Positions 42,862 through 53,068 are shown, counted from the first letter of the stretch. The stretch is DNA of 64,000 nucleotides from Symplocastrum torsivum CPER-KK1 (GCA_019358875.1 JAHHIF010000011.1:62001-126000), one strand, 5' to 3'. The notes: generated by a model from the letters alone, not told the origin. Numbers and translations are program-made.

Positions 42862-45669
42862 CTACCTGGCTGCCGATACAGCAGGACCAGCCGTGACCAC
42901 AATCAGATTATCGGGACGAAGCAATTCCTTCGCCGTCTGATTGACCTGTTCTAAGGTAACGGCTTCAATTCGATTGGCAAACTCGCGTAGTTCTTCCGGT
43001 GCCAAACCGTAGACTTGATTCCTCAAAATTGTCTCGGCTAACTCATCAGGGTTAGCCAGGGCAACCGGATACTGGCTAGTGATTGAGCGCTTAGCTGTGT
43101 TGACTTCATCACTCGTGAGACCCTTTTGTTGGATTTCTTTGAGTAGAGAGATGGTACTAGCGATCGCTTTTTGGGCATCTTCCGGCGCGGTTTGCATTTG
43201 AATTAAAAATGGGCCTGGATTCATTCCTGCCTGGAAGTAGCTATAGATACCGTAAGTCAAGCCTTGGCGATCGCGTATTTCGGTTCCCAAGCGACTCGAT
43301 AAGGTATCACCACCCAGAATCTGATTGAGTACCAACGCCGCATAGTAACGTGGGTCTTTTCGGTCAATCCCTCGATAACCTAGATAAGTCACTGATTGGA
43401 CTTTACCAGGAAGCACTGGGTTTAGTTGAACAATTTTTTGTGGCAGTTCTACCTTTGGATAGTTCGCGACAGGAGGTTTACCACCGACTTTCCAACCAGA
43501 AAGCTGAGTTTCCAAAAGCGATCGCACACTTGCCGGGTTAAAATCTCCCACCAAAGCCAGCACAGTTGTATCAGGACGGTAATGTGTCTGATAAAAGCGC
43601 ACCACATCGTCACGAGTAATACTTTTTAAGCTGTCCGCCGTTGGAAAAGCATGGTAGGGATGATTCTCTGGATAAATGGCTTGCTGGAAAGTCCGTCGTC
43701 CCAGTTGTGCTGGCGTATCCAACTCAACAGCGAGACTCGTTAACGTTTGTTGGCGAGTCAGTTCCAGCTTGTCTGTCGGAAACGTAGCATTTTGCACTAC
43801 ATCAGCAAACGTCTCAATCAAGATAGGTAAGTCTGGCGCTAAGCTATACCCTCCAATATCCACACCCTCTCGGTATGCAGCAAAGCCTAGACTTGCACCT
43901 CGCTCCTCCAACGCTTTCGCAATTGCTAAAGCCTCTCGTGTTTTCGTCCCATTCATCAGATTGCTTGCTGCCAGACTCGCCAACCCAGCTTTAGCCATTG
44001 AATCAAACTCTGTACCCCCTCGGATACTGCCACTCAGCGTTACGGTTGGCGTACTAGGGTCAGGAAAAAGCAAGACTTGCAGACCATTCGCTAAACGCAA
44101 CACCTCTGGTAGCGATTGAGTAGTCGGCGTTGCCGATGAATTGATGGCTGGCAGGTACTGTTCTACAACCGCAGGGTCTACTGGTGGTCCTGCATTGAAG
44201 TTCTCAGTGGTTTGAATTGCCCCTACACTCTGCGTATCTGATTGACCATCCAACTGAGTTGGCTCAAAAAAGCCTACCGTTCGGTTCTCACTCTTGAGGT
44301 AAGTTTGTGCAACGCGCTGCACATCCTCACTAGTGACGTTCTGAACACCTGCTAAATAGCGGTCTGTAAAGCGATAATCTCCACCTGTTGATTGGTCAGA
44401 ACCAAGTTGCAGTGCTTGGCTTGTAATATCCCGGTTCCCCAGGATCACATCAGCGGTGAGTTGGCGTTTTGCCCGACTTACTTCTTCTTCTGCAACGCCT
44501 GTATCCTGTAACGTTGCAATCTCTGAAGCGAAAACTTGCTCAATTTTGCCGAGTTCTTGACCAGGCGCAGCAATTGCTGCTAGTTCATACCAGCCTGATT
44601 CAATCAAGTTAGCGGCATAGCCAGAAAAATCACTCGCTAAACCAGTTTCCACAACAGCTTGATAAAGCCGGGAATTTCGCCCCTCAGTCAGGATGTAGTC
44701 CATCACGTCTATTGCTGGCACATCGGGATGGTTAATTGCAGGTAACGGATAGATTTCCTCTAGAAGTGCAGCACTACCCGCTTCCCACAGAACGATTCGG
44801 TTGTTGTTGGTTGTTGGTTGTTGGTTGTTGGTTGTTGGTTGATTGTTACTAATCTCTGGTGAGGAGTTAGTGATTTTTGGTACTTTGCCGAAGGTTTCCT
44901 TGACTTTTGAGAGGGTTGGTTCAGTTTCAAAATCTCCCACAATCACCAACGTAGCATTGTCGGGGCTATAGAATCTCTGGTAGTAATCCCGCACCTGCTC
45001 AACGGTAAACTTCTCCACATCTGCCTTGGTTCCACCTACAGGCAAACCATACGCTTGGTTGGGAAAGGCAGCCCGCATTACGGCGCGGCTGAGTCGGTAA
45101 CTAGGGCTGTTTTCGTATCCTTGCAACTCAGAAATTACGACTTGCTTTTCACTTTCGAGTTGCTGTGCCTCAATGTTGGAGTTTTGCATCCGGTCTGCTT
45201 CTAAAGCCAGCAGTGCTGAGAGTTTTTCCCGCTCAACTGTTCCGAAGTAAGCTGTATTGTCGTAACTGGTAAAGGCGTTGGAGTCGCTGCCTAAGGCACT
45301 AAAAAGGCGACCAAATTGAATCGGACGGTCTTTGGTGCCTTTGAAGAGCATATGTTCGAGTTGGTGAGCAATTCCATTCACGCCTTGTGCTTCGTTACGT
45401 GACCCAATTCGATACCAAACCTGCACACTGACTACTGGTGCTGTATGTACTTCCTTGGTTAAGACAACTAGACCATTGTCTAGTACTGTTTTTCGTACAT
45501 TTTCTGTCAGTGCTAGGGGTGCGGCTTCATTGCTTGTGGCTGGAGGTGGGGACTGAGAAACGTCTGTCTGAGTAGAAGAAGCTTTCGTAGCAAATAACAC
45601 AGCACTCAAGCAGAGGCTGAAAAGCAAAACTAGAAAGCCGCGACGACGCCAAGTTGAGCCGTAATACAT
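42862..45669 (-). CDS. M16-family zinc metallopeptidase, two-domain
   Basis: A 935-residue exported peptidase. A signal segment covers residues 11-27. The first M16 domain has the inverted zinc motif HQLEH (102-106); the second (about 500-930) lacks it, as is usual for the non-catalytic half. A heptamer repeat array within the gene encodes an Asn/Gln/Pro/Thr repeat at about residues 270-290 (QPTTNN units), between structured parts. It is likely periplasmic or lumenal and degrades peptides. Confidence 0.9.
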   Translation of the reverse strand: MYYGSTWRRRGFLVLLFSLCLSAVLFATKASSTQTDVSQSPPPATSNEAAPLALTENVRKTVLDNGLVVLTKEVHTAPVVSVQVWYRIGSRNEAQGVNGIAHQLEHMLFKGTKDRPIQFGRLFSALGSDSNAFTSYDNTAYFGTVEREKLSALLALEADRMQNSNIEAQQLESEKQVVISELQGYENSPSYRLSRAVMRAAFPNQAYGLPVGGTKADVEKFTVEQVRDYYQRFYSPDNATLVIVGDFETEPTLSKVKETFGKVPKITNSSPEISNNQPTTNNQQPTTNNNRIVLWEAGSAALLEEIYPLPAINHPDVPAIDVMDYILTEGRNSRLYQAVVETGLASDFSGYAANLIESGWYELAAIAAPGQELGKIEQVFASEIATLQDTGVAEEEVSRAKRQLTADVILGNRDITSQALQLGSDQSTGGDYRFTDRYLAGVQNVTSEDVQRVAQTYLKSENRTVGFFEPTQLDGQSDTQSVGAIQTTENFNAGPPVDPAVVEQYLPAINSSATPTTQSLPEVLRLANGLQVLLFPDPSTPTVTLSGSIRGGTEFDSMAKAGLASLAASNLMNGTKTREALAIAKALEERGASLGFAAYREGVDIGGYSLAPDLPILIETFADVVQNATFPTDKLELTRQQTLTSLAVELDTPAQLGRRTFQQAIYPENHPYHAFPTADSLKSITRDDVVRFYQTHYRPDTTVLALVGDFNPASVRSLLETQLSGWKVGGKPPVANYPKVELPQKIVQLNPVLPGKVQSVTYLGYRGIDRKDPRYYAALVLNQILGGDTLSSRLGTEIRDRQGLTYGIYSYFQAGMNPGPFLIQMQTAPEDAQKAIASTISLLKEIQQKGLTSDEVNTAKRSITSQYPVALANPDELAETILRNQVYGLAPEELREFANRIEAVTLEQVNQTAKELLRPDNLIVVTAGPAVSAAR
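44804..44838. repeat. Heptamer array (TTGTTGG)5 inside the M16 gene
   Basis: Five perfect TTGTTGG units with partial units on each side. On the coding strand they are CCAACAA, and three units make 21 bp, so the protein gains a seven-residue period (QPTTNNQ). The array is in a coding region yet keeps the frame. Confidence 0.9.
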
Positions 45670-45807
45670 AAATTTAGTTAAACAACATCGTCAATAGAAT
45701 TGAGGATTTATCAAGGTTGAGTGTTAAGTTTTCACCTTGATTGATATGTAGTTAATTTTTCCGGTTCGAGTTATTTGAGTTACAAGCTCAAAATTAAAAA
45801 TTTTAAA

Positions 45808-46248
45808 CTATTGCGGGCTAAGAACGCGGATAAATTCTAAGGGTAGACCATCGGTGTCGGCAATGAAAGCGACTTCGTAAACCTGGGAACCAATCATCTG
45901 TTGGGTCGGTTCTAGAAGAATTTTTAAGGGTTGGAATTCGTCGGGGTTACGGCGTGTTGCTTCGGTAAAGCGTTCTTGTAGACTGGTTAACCACATTGGG
46001 AGGTTAGTTGTCGCACTTGTAAGGTCAAATGATAAATGGTAGTACCCAACGTAATGCTCATCTCCAAAGGCATCCGGTGCAAGTTTTGGTTCAGGAATTT
46101 GGATAAGTTCAATTCTGCCGCCGAGTCCTTCCATCCAACAGGCAAGGGTAATCCCGGCGGTAAAGCGTTCTGAAATTGTAAATCCTAACTGTTCGTAGAA
46201 CGCGATCGCTCGATGAATATTCGCAGTACGAATCGAAGCGTGGTGCAT
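45808..46248 (-). CDS. Glyoxalase/VOC-superfamily protein
   Basis: A 146-residue vicinal-oxygen-chelate fold protein. The N-terminus MHHASIRTANIHRAIAFYEQLGF and the C-terminal FIADTDGLPLEFI hold likely metal positions (His and Glu). It could be a lyase, dioxygenase or resistance protein; the reaction cannot be told. It lies 138 bp upstream of the M16 gene on the same strand. Confidence 0.82.
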   Translation of the reverse strand: MHHASIRTANIHRAIAFYEQLGFTISERFTAGITLACWMEGLGGRIELIQIPEPKLAPDAFGDEHYVGYYHLSFDLTSATTNLPMWLTSLQERFTEATRRNPDEFQPLKILLEPTQQMIGSQVYEVAFIADTDGLPLEFIRVLSPQ

Positions 46249-46330
46249 TAGCGTTAGTTGTTCGTTGTCTGTTGTCCGTTATTAGTAGCAACATCAAAGA
46301 CTACCAACCTAGGACAATGCGTTACCTTAC

Positions 46331-46843
46331 TTACTCAAACAGTCGGAAATAAGGATAGCGCACCGGGACACCTGGTTCTTTTTCCAAATCGAAATTAATT
46401 ACTTCCCAGCAAGGGTCTTGTTCCGGTTCCGGGCTAAATTCCACGGGTAACCCATAAAGTCGAGGTCGTGCTGGTTCTGATTGCCCGCGCCAAGGCGTAC
46501 TTCGCTCCAAATAAGCACTCACTAACTCTCGATAACGACTGGCAATAATCACCCGCGTTGCTCGATAGCCCTGAGTATAGAGCCGATCTAGCGCTTCATG
46601 AATTTCAAAGCGAATTCCGTCAGGATGCGTGTGCTGTCGATACCACTCATCTTTCCACTGACGCCAATGACGCCCAGATTGTAAATGAATCAGTTCACCC
46701 GTCTTTGGATCTGCCTCGAAGGCACCATGACGCGGACAGAGATAAGTATCAGTCAACGTCAATGCCGGAATTGACTGACGACAGTGAGGACACTGAATCT
46801 CCGGACCAAATACCGGGTACTGCAAGCCAGAATTGATCATCAA
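46331..46843 (-). CDS. TIGR02652-type cyanobacterial protein
   Basis: A 170-residue soluble protein restricted, as far as I know, to cyanobacteria. A zinc-ribbon-like N-terminus (CPHCRQSIPA, CPRHGAF) is followed by the conserved RHWRQWKDEWYRQHTHPDGIRFEI and the end FDLEKEPGVPVRYPYFRLFE. Its function is unknown. The family name is given from memory of these motifs. Confidence 0.75.
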   Translation of the reverse strand: MMINSGLQYPVFGPEIQCPHCRQSIPALTLTDTYLCPRHGAFEADPKTGELIHLQSGRHWRQWKDEWYRQHTHPDGIRFEIHEALDRLYTQGYRATRVIIASRYRELVSAYLERSTPWRGQSEPARPRLYGLPVEFSPEPEQDPCWEVINFDLEKEPGVPVRYPYFRLFE

Positions 46844-47080
46844 GTGCTATTGGCGTCTCTACCGTGTGTGCTAGTACCTTTGGTTTTTATTATAGATTGC
46901 CACCGATGACACCCATCTCTTTTTTAGGCATTGGGACACAAGGCTACATAAAAACTTGAAAGCTTAGGAATTAAGCTTTCCTTAAGGTACTGCTAAAGTT
47001 AAACATACTGGACACTGGAGTTCAAGCCATACGCTAAGTTCAAGTCGTTACAGTTGGGCAGTGAAGTATTAACTCTAATC

Positions 47081-47641
47081 GTGAATCATTTCAACTCGCA
47101 ATTCTCGTCAACTACGTCCTACTGGTCTCCTCCTGACCTTTCTCAGGCTGCCTTTGTCGCCCCAAATGCAGTAGTCATTGGTCAGGTATTACTAGCGGAT
47201 GGGGCTAGTATTTGGTACGGTGCCGTTGTGCGAGCAGATGTTGAGCGTATCGAGATTGGCAAGTGTACAAACATTCAGGATGGTGCAATTTTGCATGGAG
47301 ACCCTGGCAAGCCAACGATTCTAGAAGACTATGTTACGGTTGGTCATCGTGCGGTCGTTCATTCAGCTTATATTGAACGCGGAAGTCTCATTGGTATTGG
47401 TGCTGTGGTGCTAGATGGTGTCCGAGTTGGTTCAGGCAGTATTGTTGGTGCTGGTGCTGTGGTAAGTAAAGACGTTCCACCTTTATCACTGGTAGTTGGC
47501 GTTCCGGCTAAGCAATTACGCGATGTCTCACCTACCGAGGCAGCTGAACTGATTGAACATGCAAAGCGATATGAGAAGCTTGCACTAGTACACGCTGGAA
47601 GAAGTACTGACTTGGGGTTTACTTTTACTACACCCCACTAA
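47081..47641 (+). CDS. Gamma carbonic anhydrase-family hexapeptide protein
   Basis: About 186 residues of left-handed beta helix. Repeats such as NAVVIGQVLLADGASIWYGAVVRAD and the histidines in ILHGD and VGHRAVVHSA match the gamma-carbonic anhydrase zinc site. The C-terminal helix (AAELIEHAKRYEKLA) packs on the helix. GTG at 47081 is the likely start; TTG at 47054 is also in frame. It is a stand-alone copy, not the carboxysomal CcmM. Activity is unproven for many such paralogues. Confidence 0.85.
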   Translation: MNHFNSQFSSTTSYWSPPDLSQAAFVAPNAVVIGQVLLADGASIWYGAVVRADVERIEIGKCTNIQDGAILHGDPGKPTILEDYVTVGHRAVVHSAYIERGSLIGIGAVVLDGVRVGSGSIVGAGAVVSKDVPPLSLVVGVPAKQLRDVSPTEAAELIEHAKRYEKLALVHAGRSTDLGFTFTTPH

Positions 47642-47750
47642 CTGAAGTACCAAACACAAACAAATCCTGTAGCCATCTGAACCAATTTGCCTAAAAATAG
47701 AAAAATGAGAAACGTTCAAAAAACTTCAAGCGTTAAGTGAGGATAAAAAC

Positions 47751-47870
47751 ATGGAATTTGATTGGCGTATAGTAGCCGTTTTGTCTCCTGTCATCTTGGC
47801 AGCTAGCTGGGCATTATTCAATATCGGTGCTGCTGCGCTTAAACAAGTCCAAGGATTTCTCAATCGGTAA
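47751..47870 (+). CDS. psbY: Photosystem II protein PsbY
   Basis: A 39-codon gene with GAGG upstream of the ATG. The product starts [16 protein letters not shown] and ends [17 protein letters not shown], the single-helix PsbY of photosystem II, which sits at the edge of the complex near cytochrome b559. Length is normal. A perfect hairpin follows. It stands alone after the carbonic anhydrase-like gene. Confidence 0.93.
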   Translation: MEFDWRIVAVLSPVILAASWALFNIGAAALKQVQGFLNR

Positions 47871-47900
47871 GTCCTAGACGGCACTAGGTACAAATGACAA

Positions 47901-47940
47901 AAAGCCAGCTAACCAATGACCAAAAAAGTTAGCTGGCTTT
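47901..47940. terminator. Bidirectional terminator after psbY
   Basis: A perfect 13-bp stem, AAAGCCAGCTAAC at 47901-47913 with its complement at 47928-47940, with a 14-base loop ending in six A. It lies 2 bp from the end of the convergent HD gene, so it may serve both. Confidence 0.8.
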
Positions 47941-47942
47941 AG

Positions 47943-48773
47943 TTATTCGTGTTCTACCCGAAACACATTAGCGTAGAGACTCGCAATGATTTGCTTTCCG
48001 GTAACTGTCAACTCTAAGTAGCGTAACGCTGGCTGGATGTAGCCAGAGACAACATTCCAGTAGAAGTTTGGATAGTTCTTACGCAAATCACCACCAGAAG
48101 AGTAACCAAACGTCTTGTTCACGCCAGTTTCTTCAAACTCATAGAACAAGGCAGGCAGTTTTTGCAAGTAGCGTGGGTCAGCCAGTTGACCAATTAAGTC
48201 AGCCGCCCTTACCAAACCTGGGTAGTTAGCCGTCTCCAAGTACTCTTTATCTGCTGGTACTGGAAAACGAGTCAGCTCAATATTGCGCTTAACCGCTTCT
48301 GTATCAATCAGTGTGTGAGTACCAAAGCGCTCATCGATGAAAAGTTTAGCTCGGTCTACATGAAAAGCAGTCAAGCTGGCATCTGTTGAACCAAACGGCA
48401 GCGAGATCATCATGTCGTCTAGCCCAGTTGCATACAACTGATCCTCTTCACTGTCACTACGGCAGATTCCCTTGACATAGCCAATGTCGTGGCACAGCCA
48501 AGAAATGATTAGGTTTAACCAGTCTTCGCAGGAGACGCTTCCTTCGCGGAAGTACTTACCCCGCAGAACTTCCTGTCCTACTAAAGTTACTAAGATAGTG
48601 TGTTCTACGTCGTGATAGAGAGCGTCGCTGTTGGCAATAACTTCCAAAGCCATATTTCCTGCCCAACCAAGGATATCAACATATTCTGATCTGAAGCTGC
48701 CGAAAGTTTGGCGATATCCAGCTTGCAGGCGCTCAACACAGTTATTAATTATCACCTCTGTAAGATTAAACAT
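47943..48773 (-). CDS. HD-domain metal-dependent phosphohydrolase
   Basis: A 276-residue protein with an HD domain. The metal motifs are YHDVEHTI and the doublet in WLCHDIGY. YFREG and YLETANYPGLVRAADLIGQLADPRYLQKLP are typical of a cyanobacterial HD family whose substrate is unknown. It is soluble. A 564-bp gap separates it from the divergent TIR gene. Confidence 0.82.
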   Translation of the reverse strand: MFNLTEVIINNCVERLQAGYRQTFGSFRSEYVDILGWAGNMALEVIANSDALYHDVEHTILVTLVGQEVLRGKYFREGSVSCEDWLNLIISWLCHDIGYVKGICRSDSEEDQLYATGLDDMMISLPFGSTDASLTAFHVDRAKLFIDERFGTHTLIDTEAVKRNIELTRFPVPADKEYLETANYPGLVRAADLIGQLADPRYLQKLPALFYEFEETGVNKTFGYSSGGDLRKNYPNFYWNVVSGYIQPALRYLELTVTGKQIIASLYANVFRVEHE

Positions 48774-49337
48774 CTTGCTAACCTCTGAAAATTTAAACTA
48801 AGTAGGTGAATTAAATTAATGAAGACATCTGTCTAAACTCCTCGTTATTCAAGTCGTTCACCCCAACGAAAACCAACTTAAATTAACTATCATTAGTGTG
48901 TGTCAAAAAAACAATAAAGGTAACCAGAAAAACTCATGGTTTTTACATATACTATTTAAGCTGTTTTGTCTACGAAGGCTTGATGAATTATCTAAAGACA
49001 AACAAACTCATAAAACCTCAGTAAAGTTCATGAATTTAATGAGTACCTACTTGTTTTACTAGGCGAGAATTACAATAAGAGCAATGTTGCTATTTCCTAT
49101 CCCAGAGCCTAAAGGTTATTAAGAGATGATTGAGCGTAGCTTAGCGCTTGAAAAGATACAGCTTATGATTAACTCCAGGTGTCTTACTTCTTGCCTCCGT
49201 CCACAGCTAAAGAGTTATCTCTTCATTGTTACTGTCATCACTTATTTGACAGGAAGGAACATAATATGTTGTTGATGTAAAATATTTCCTTAGAAGATTT
49301 TCATCACTATTTTGTCGATTATGTTTATAGATAAGTT
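48774..49337. other. Divergent intergenic region before the TIR gene
   Basis: About 560 A/T-rich bases with no gene I can support. It must contain the promoters of the HD gene and of the TIR-NTPase gene. No terminator-like or known operator motif stands out. Confidence 0.4.
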
Positions 49338-51347
49338 ATGTCATTTTTTAGAGATTTGAAACAAACTATGAATGTTGAAGAAGCATTAGAGTTTGCAGAC
49401 AAATTAATTTATTCTCAAACGGCAAAGCATCTAAATGACCTTGAGCGAGCAATATTTTTAGGGTCATGGCAAGGTCATACTTACGAAAAAATGTACCCAC
49501 TTAATCCTGAGTATGTAGAAAAAGATGTTGGTTATAAGTTATGGAAAAAGCTCTCAATGGTCTTGGGAGAAAAAGTCACTAAAAAAAATTTCCGAGGGGC
49601 ATTAGAGCGAGCTTTGAAGCAACAGCAGTCTCAGTTAGGAGAATCACCACCTCAATTAGCTGACTCACCAGAAGAAAGATTCGAGGTTGCGACAAAGAGA
49701 GTTTTCATCTCACACCGATCGCATGAGCCAGAACTTAGTCTCGCCGCACACTTATGTAATGCCATCAACGCTTCGGGAAACCAAGCTTATATCGCTAGTG
49801 TCGGAGCAATGTCTTCAGAACGTTCTCAACTGGGGAAAGATTGGCTATCTCAGAGTGATTCAGCATTTGAAGAGTGCGACTACTTCTTACTACTACTATC
49901 TCCACAAGCTGCCGTGAGTGAAATGGTGCTTGAGGAGTTACGGCGAGCTAAGGAGTTGCGTGATTCTCGCCGAACAAATAAACCTGTTGTGCTGCCCATC
50001 CGAGTAAATTGTCCTCTTAATGCCCCATTGAACCACGACCTACGCAGCTACCTCCAAGGGATTAAGCAGCGTGAGTGGACATCAGCGGCTGACACACCAA
50101 CAATTGTGCAAGATGTTTTAAACCTTTTGTTGAGGAATCGAGAGGACATTGGCAGTAATGAAGAACTTATAACTTCGACAAATACCGATGAACCAGGTAA
50201 CAGTGAAATCTTCTCCCCCACTTCCTACTCTCCACTTCCTACTCCCTTACCTGTTGCAGAACCGGAGCTGCCGAGTGGTCAAGTGCGTCTAGCATCTGCG
50301 TTTTATGTGGAGCGAGTTCCGTTTGAAGCTCAGTGCTACAAAGAGATTTCACAACCTGGCGCACTAATCCGGATTAAAGCACCGAGGCAGATGGGCAAAA
50401 CGTCCTTGATGGCGAGGATTCTCTATCAGGCAAAAGAGCTAGGCTATCGCACTGTTCCTCTAAGCTTTCAACACGCTGATGCTGCCGTTTTCACAAATCT
50501 CAATGAACTCTTGCAGTGGTTCTGCGCCAGGATTACTCGGAAGCTGCGGTTACGCTACCAAGTTGATGAGTATTGGACTGATACTTATGGCAGCAAAGAT
50601 AACTGCACGATTTACTTTGAAGATTGTCTATTGTCGGAAAGCGAGCAGCCATTGGTGTTGGGCTTAGATGAAGTCGATCGCGTTTTCCAGTATCCCAAAA
50701 TTGCTGATGATTTTTTTGGTCTATTGCGAGCTTGGTACGAAAACGCTGGCTATGGTGACCAAGACAGTGGCTTATGGGAAAAATTTCGATTGGTGGTGGT
50801 ACATTCAACAGAGGTTTATATTCCACTCAATGTTAATCAGTCGCCCTTCAATGTAGGGTTGCCAATTGAGTTGCCGGAATTTACTAGTGAGCAAGTACAG
50901 GATTTAACCCAGCGGCATGGTTTGGCGTGGAATACCGCTCAGATTGAGCAACTTATGTCCATTGTTGGTGGACATCCCTATCTCGTGCGAGTCGCTCTTT
51001 ATCACATGGCGACTGGGCAGATTACGCTTGAACAGTTGTTGCAAGTTGCCCCTACAGAAGCGGGACTCTATGGAGATCATCTGCGTAGGCACTTATGGAC
51101 TCTTCAACAGCATCCAAAGTTAGCCGCTGCCTTTGCGAAGGTAGTCACTACCAGCGAACCTGTGGAATTAGAGTCAGTACAAGCTTTTAAGTTACACAGT
51201 ATGGGTTTGGTTCAGTTGCAGGGCAACTATGTCACGCCTCGTTTTGACTTATATCGTCAGTATTTTCGCGATCGCTCTTTGGAGGGCGAAAGCGAGGGCA
51301 TAACTACAACCTCATACGAATGTCACTCTCACAACAGCGAAAAGTAA
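49338..51347 (+). CDS. vMAP-type HTH, TIR and AAA-like NTPase fusion
   Basis: A 669-residue three-part protein. Residues 1-95 (MNVEEALEFADKLI to KKNFRGALERAL) match the N-terminal HTH of vWA-MoxR associated proteins. Residues 118-265 form a TIR domain (KRVFISHRSHE, YFLLLLSPQ, and Glu199/Glu200 in the catalytic helix position). A Ser/Pro-rich linker follows, then an AAA-like NTPase with Walker A APRQMGKT (348-355) and Walker B VLGLDEVD (440-447). TIR domains of this kind often cleave NAD or make signal nucleotides. The layout suggests a STAND-like sensor with a TIR effector, probably in stress or phage response. Confidence 0.85.
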   Translation: MSFFRDLKQTMNVEEALEFADKLIYSQTAKHLNDLERAIFLGSWQGHTYEKMYPLNPEYVEKDVGYKLWKKLSMVLGEKVTKKNFRGALERALKQQQSQLGESPPQLADSPEERFEVATKRVFISHRSHEPELSLAAHLCNAINASGNQAYIASVGAMSSERSQLGKDWLSQSDSAFEECDYFLLLLSPQAAVSEMVLEELRRAKELRDSRRTNKPVVLPIRVNCPLNAPLNHDLRSYLQGIKQREWTSAADTPTIVQDVLNLLLRNREDIGSNEELITSTNTDEPGNSEIFSPTSYSPLPTPLPVAEPELPSGQVRLASAFYVERVPFEAQCYKEISQPGALIRIKAPRQMGKTSLMARILYQAKELGYRTVPLSFQHADAAVFTNLNELLQWFCARITRKLRLRYQVDEYWTDTYGSKDNCTIYFEDCLLSESEQPLVLGLDEVDRVFQYPKIADDFFGLLRAWYENAGYGDQDSGLWEKFRLVVVHSTEVYIPLNVNQSPFNVGLPIELPEFTSEQVQDLTQRHGLAWNTAQIEQLMSIVGGHPYLVRVALYHMATGQITLEQLLQVAPTEAGLYGDHLRRHLWTLQQHPKLAAAFAKVVTTSEPVELESVQAFKLHSMGLVQLQGNYVTPRFDLYRQYFRDRSLEGESEGITTTSYECHSHNSEK

Positions 51348-51443
51348 TCATTTGTAGAAAAACCCAGCTTGGGGGGCTGGGGGTGTTAGGTCTTTAATAC
51401 ACAAGGTAATCAAACGCGATCGCTCTTACTCAACTCACTGCTA

Positions 51444-52937
51444 CTACCGCGTTTTCAAATCCAATCGCTGCCTACCCAGTTTCGCCTCCAATTCTCCCTT
51501 GATGCGATTGAGAATTGAAGTTTCATCCAGAGAAGAGAGAATACGACTCACAATAGTTTTTGGACTATCTGGCCCCCAAGATGCCCCATTTGCCAAATAA
51601 AACTTGGTAACTTGTCCTATGGCATAAGTAGAGACACCTGCAACACCTGCCTGAGTTACTGCTACAGACAGATAAGGCGCTAATGATACCCCCCCCGTTG
51701 CTGGTACCGAAAGACCCAACAAACCTTTAAGGGAACCCAATCCAAGCGTTGCCAAAAGTTCACTTGCGCCAATCCCACCCATACTAAGCGCGATTTTTTG
51801 CAGTAACCCGATCGCACCCTGCTGGGTCATAGAAATGCCGTAGAGTTTGGATAAGGTGAGAATCATCACCACATCAATTACAGTAGCGGTGAGAATGTCA
51901 AGGACGGTAACAGGATTTAGTGCGATCGCAACGGCTTTCGTCATTACCGCCTTCCAGATAATTTGATTTGCACTCTCCTCCCGAATCGTCATTTTCCGTT
52001 TGACGAGTTGCTCATTCAGATCACCTGCATACAGCATCGTGTTCAGGGCAACCAACGACTTTCCTTCTCGATGCAAAATATCTAAGATTTTCAGCTTCAA
52101 ATCCTGAATCTGTGGTGTGCCTGGACGACGCTTTACCCCAACAGTACCATCAGCACGCCGAGTCGCAACCGCCACTAATGGCGAAGCTGCCACCATGACA
52201 ATCTCCTCTGGTGAAAGCAACTGACGCACCCGCTCATCTCGAATTTTGCAGTAGATTGCCTGTCGATCTGCATCGGGATACTGGTCAATTTTGTTGAACA
52301 CCAACAACATCGGTTTGCCACTTTCCCGCAGTTTAGAAAGCGCCTCGTACTCCACCTTGGTCATATCACCTGCGATGATAAACAGCAGCAAGTCTGCCTG
52401 TTTTGCTACTGCGATCGCTAACGCTTCACGAGTTTCACCGTCTACTTCATCAATTCCTGGCGTATCAATGAGCTGAATTTGGGAATCGCCAATACTCGGT
52501 AGTGCGACTCGCAGGATCTCCTGATTTGTGTCTCCCACCGTTTCTTGCGTCAACTGCCAGTTAGCGTTATGACTATCACGGGTGACACCATGCAGCGCCC
52601 CCGTTTCAAACACAGGTTGTCCCAATAAGGCATTAAGTACCGATGATTTCCCACGTCCCACCATGCCAAAAGCCGCAATCTGGATACAAGAATGTTCCAG
52701 TTTGTCCAGTAGGTTGGTTAAATCATTAATTTGGGACTCTAAACCCGCTTGCTCTTTGGGTGTCAAGTCGAGATTCGTCACCAAGTCCCGTAGTGCGTCT
52801 TGTGCCTGCTTGTAGTTCAGTTCCGCCTGAATCTCTTCAACACTCAAGATCGCTCTATCCAACTCCTGATCTGAAGCAAGAGAATCCAGGAAGTCAGGTT
52901 CTGGTAATGAATCTGTCAAAATCGTACCTCCTGCCAT
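51444..52937 (-). CDS. Membrane-associated GTPase with DUF697-like C-terminus
   Basis: A 497-residue GTPase. G1 is GMVGRGKS (about 92-99), G3 DTPG and G4 NKID. An N-terminal helical region (coiled coil) precedes the G domain. The C-terminal half has hydrophobic helices (VLDILTATVIDVVMILTLSKLYG, GGVSLAPYLSVAV) of the DUF697 type. It probably acts at the cytoplasmic or thylakoid membrane. Its role in cyanobacteria is not known. It is convergent with the TIR gene. Confidence 0.85.
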   Translation of the reverse strand: MAGGTILTDSLPEPDFLDSLASDQELDRAILSVEEIQAELNYKQAQDALRDLVTNLDLTPKEQAGLESQINDLTNLLDKLEHSCIQIAAFGMVGRGKSSVLNALLGQPVFETGALHGVTRDSHNANWQLTQETVGDTNQEILRVALPSIGDSQIQLIDTPGIDEVDGETREALAIAVAKQADLLLFIIAGDMTKVEYEALSKLRESGKPMLLVFNKIDQYPDADRQAIYCKIRDERVRQLLSPEEIVMVAASPLVAVATRRADGTVGVKRRPGTPQIQDLKLKILDILHREGKSLVALNTMLYAGDLNEQLVKRKMTIREESANQIIWKAVMTKAVAIALNPVTVLDILTATVIDVVMILTLSKLYGISMTQQGAIGLLQKIALSMGGIGASELLATLGLGSLKGLLGLSVPATGGVSLAPYLSVAVTQAGVAGVSTYAIGQVTKFYLANGASWGPDSPKTIVSRILSSLDETSILNRIKGELEAKLGRQRLDLKTR

Positions 52938-53068
52938 TGGCTATTTTGAAAGCTTGCTTTGCCGTCAATACTGTATGACTACTATTCTCATGCTAGTCAC
53001 TGTTGGGCTAAGCGGCTTGTATCAAGAGTGTGGAATCCACCATCCCAAGCGCCAGCATTTGTGATACT

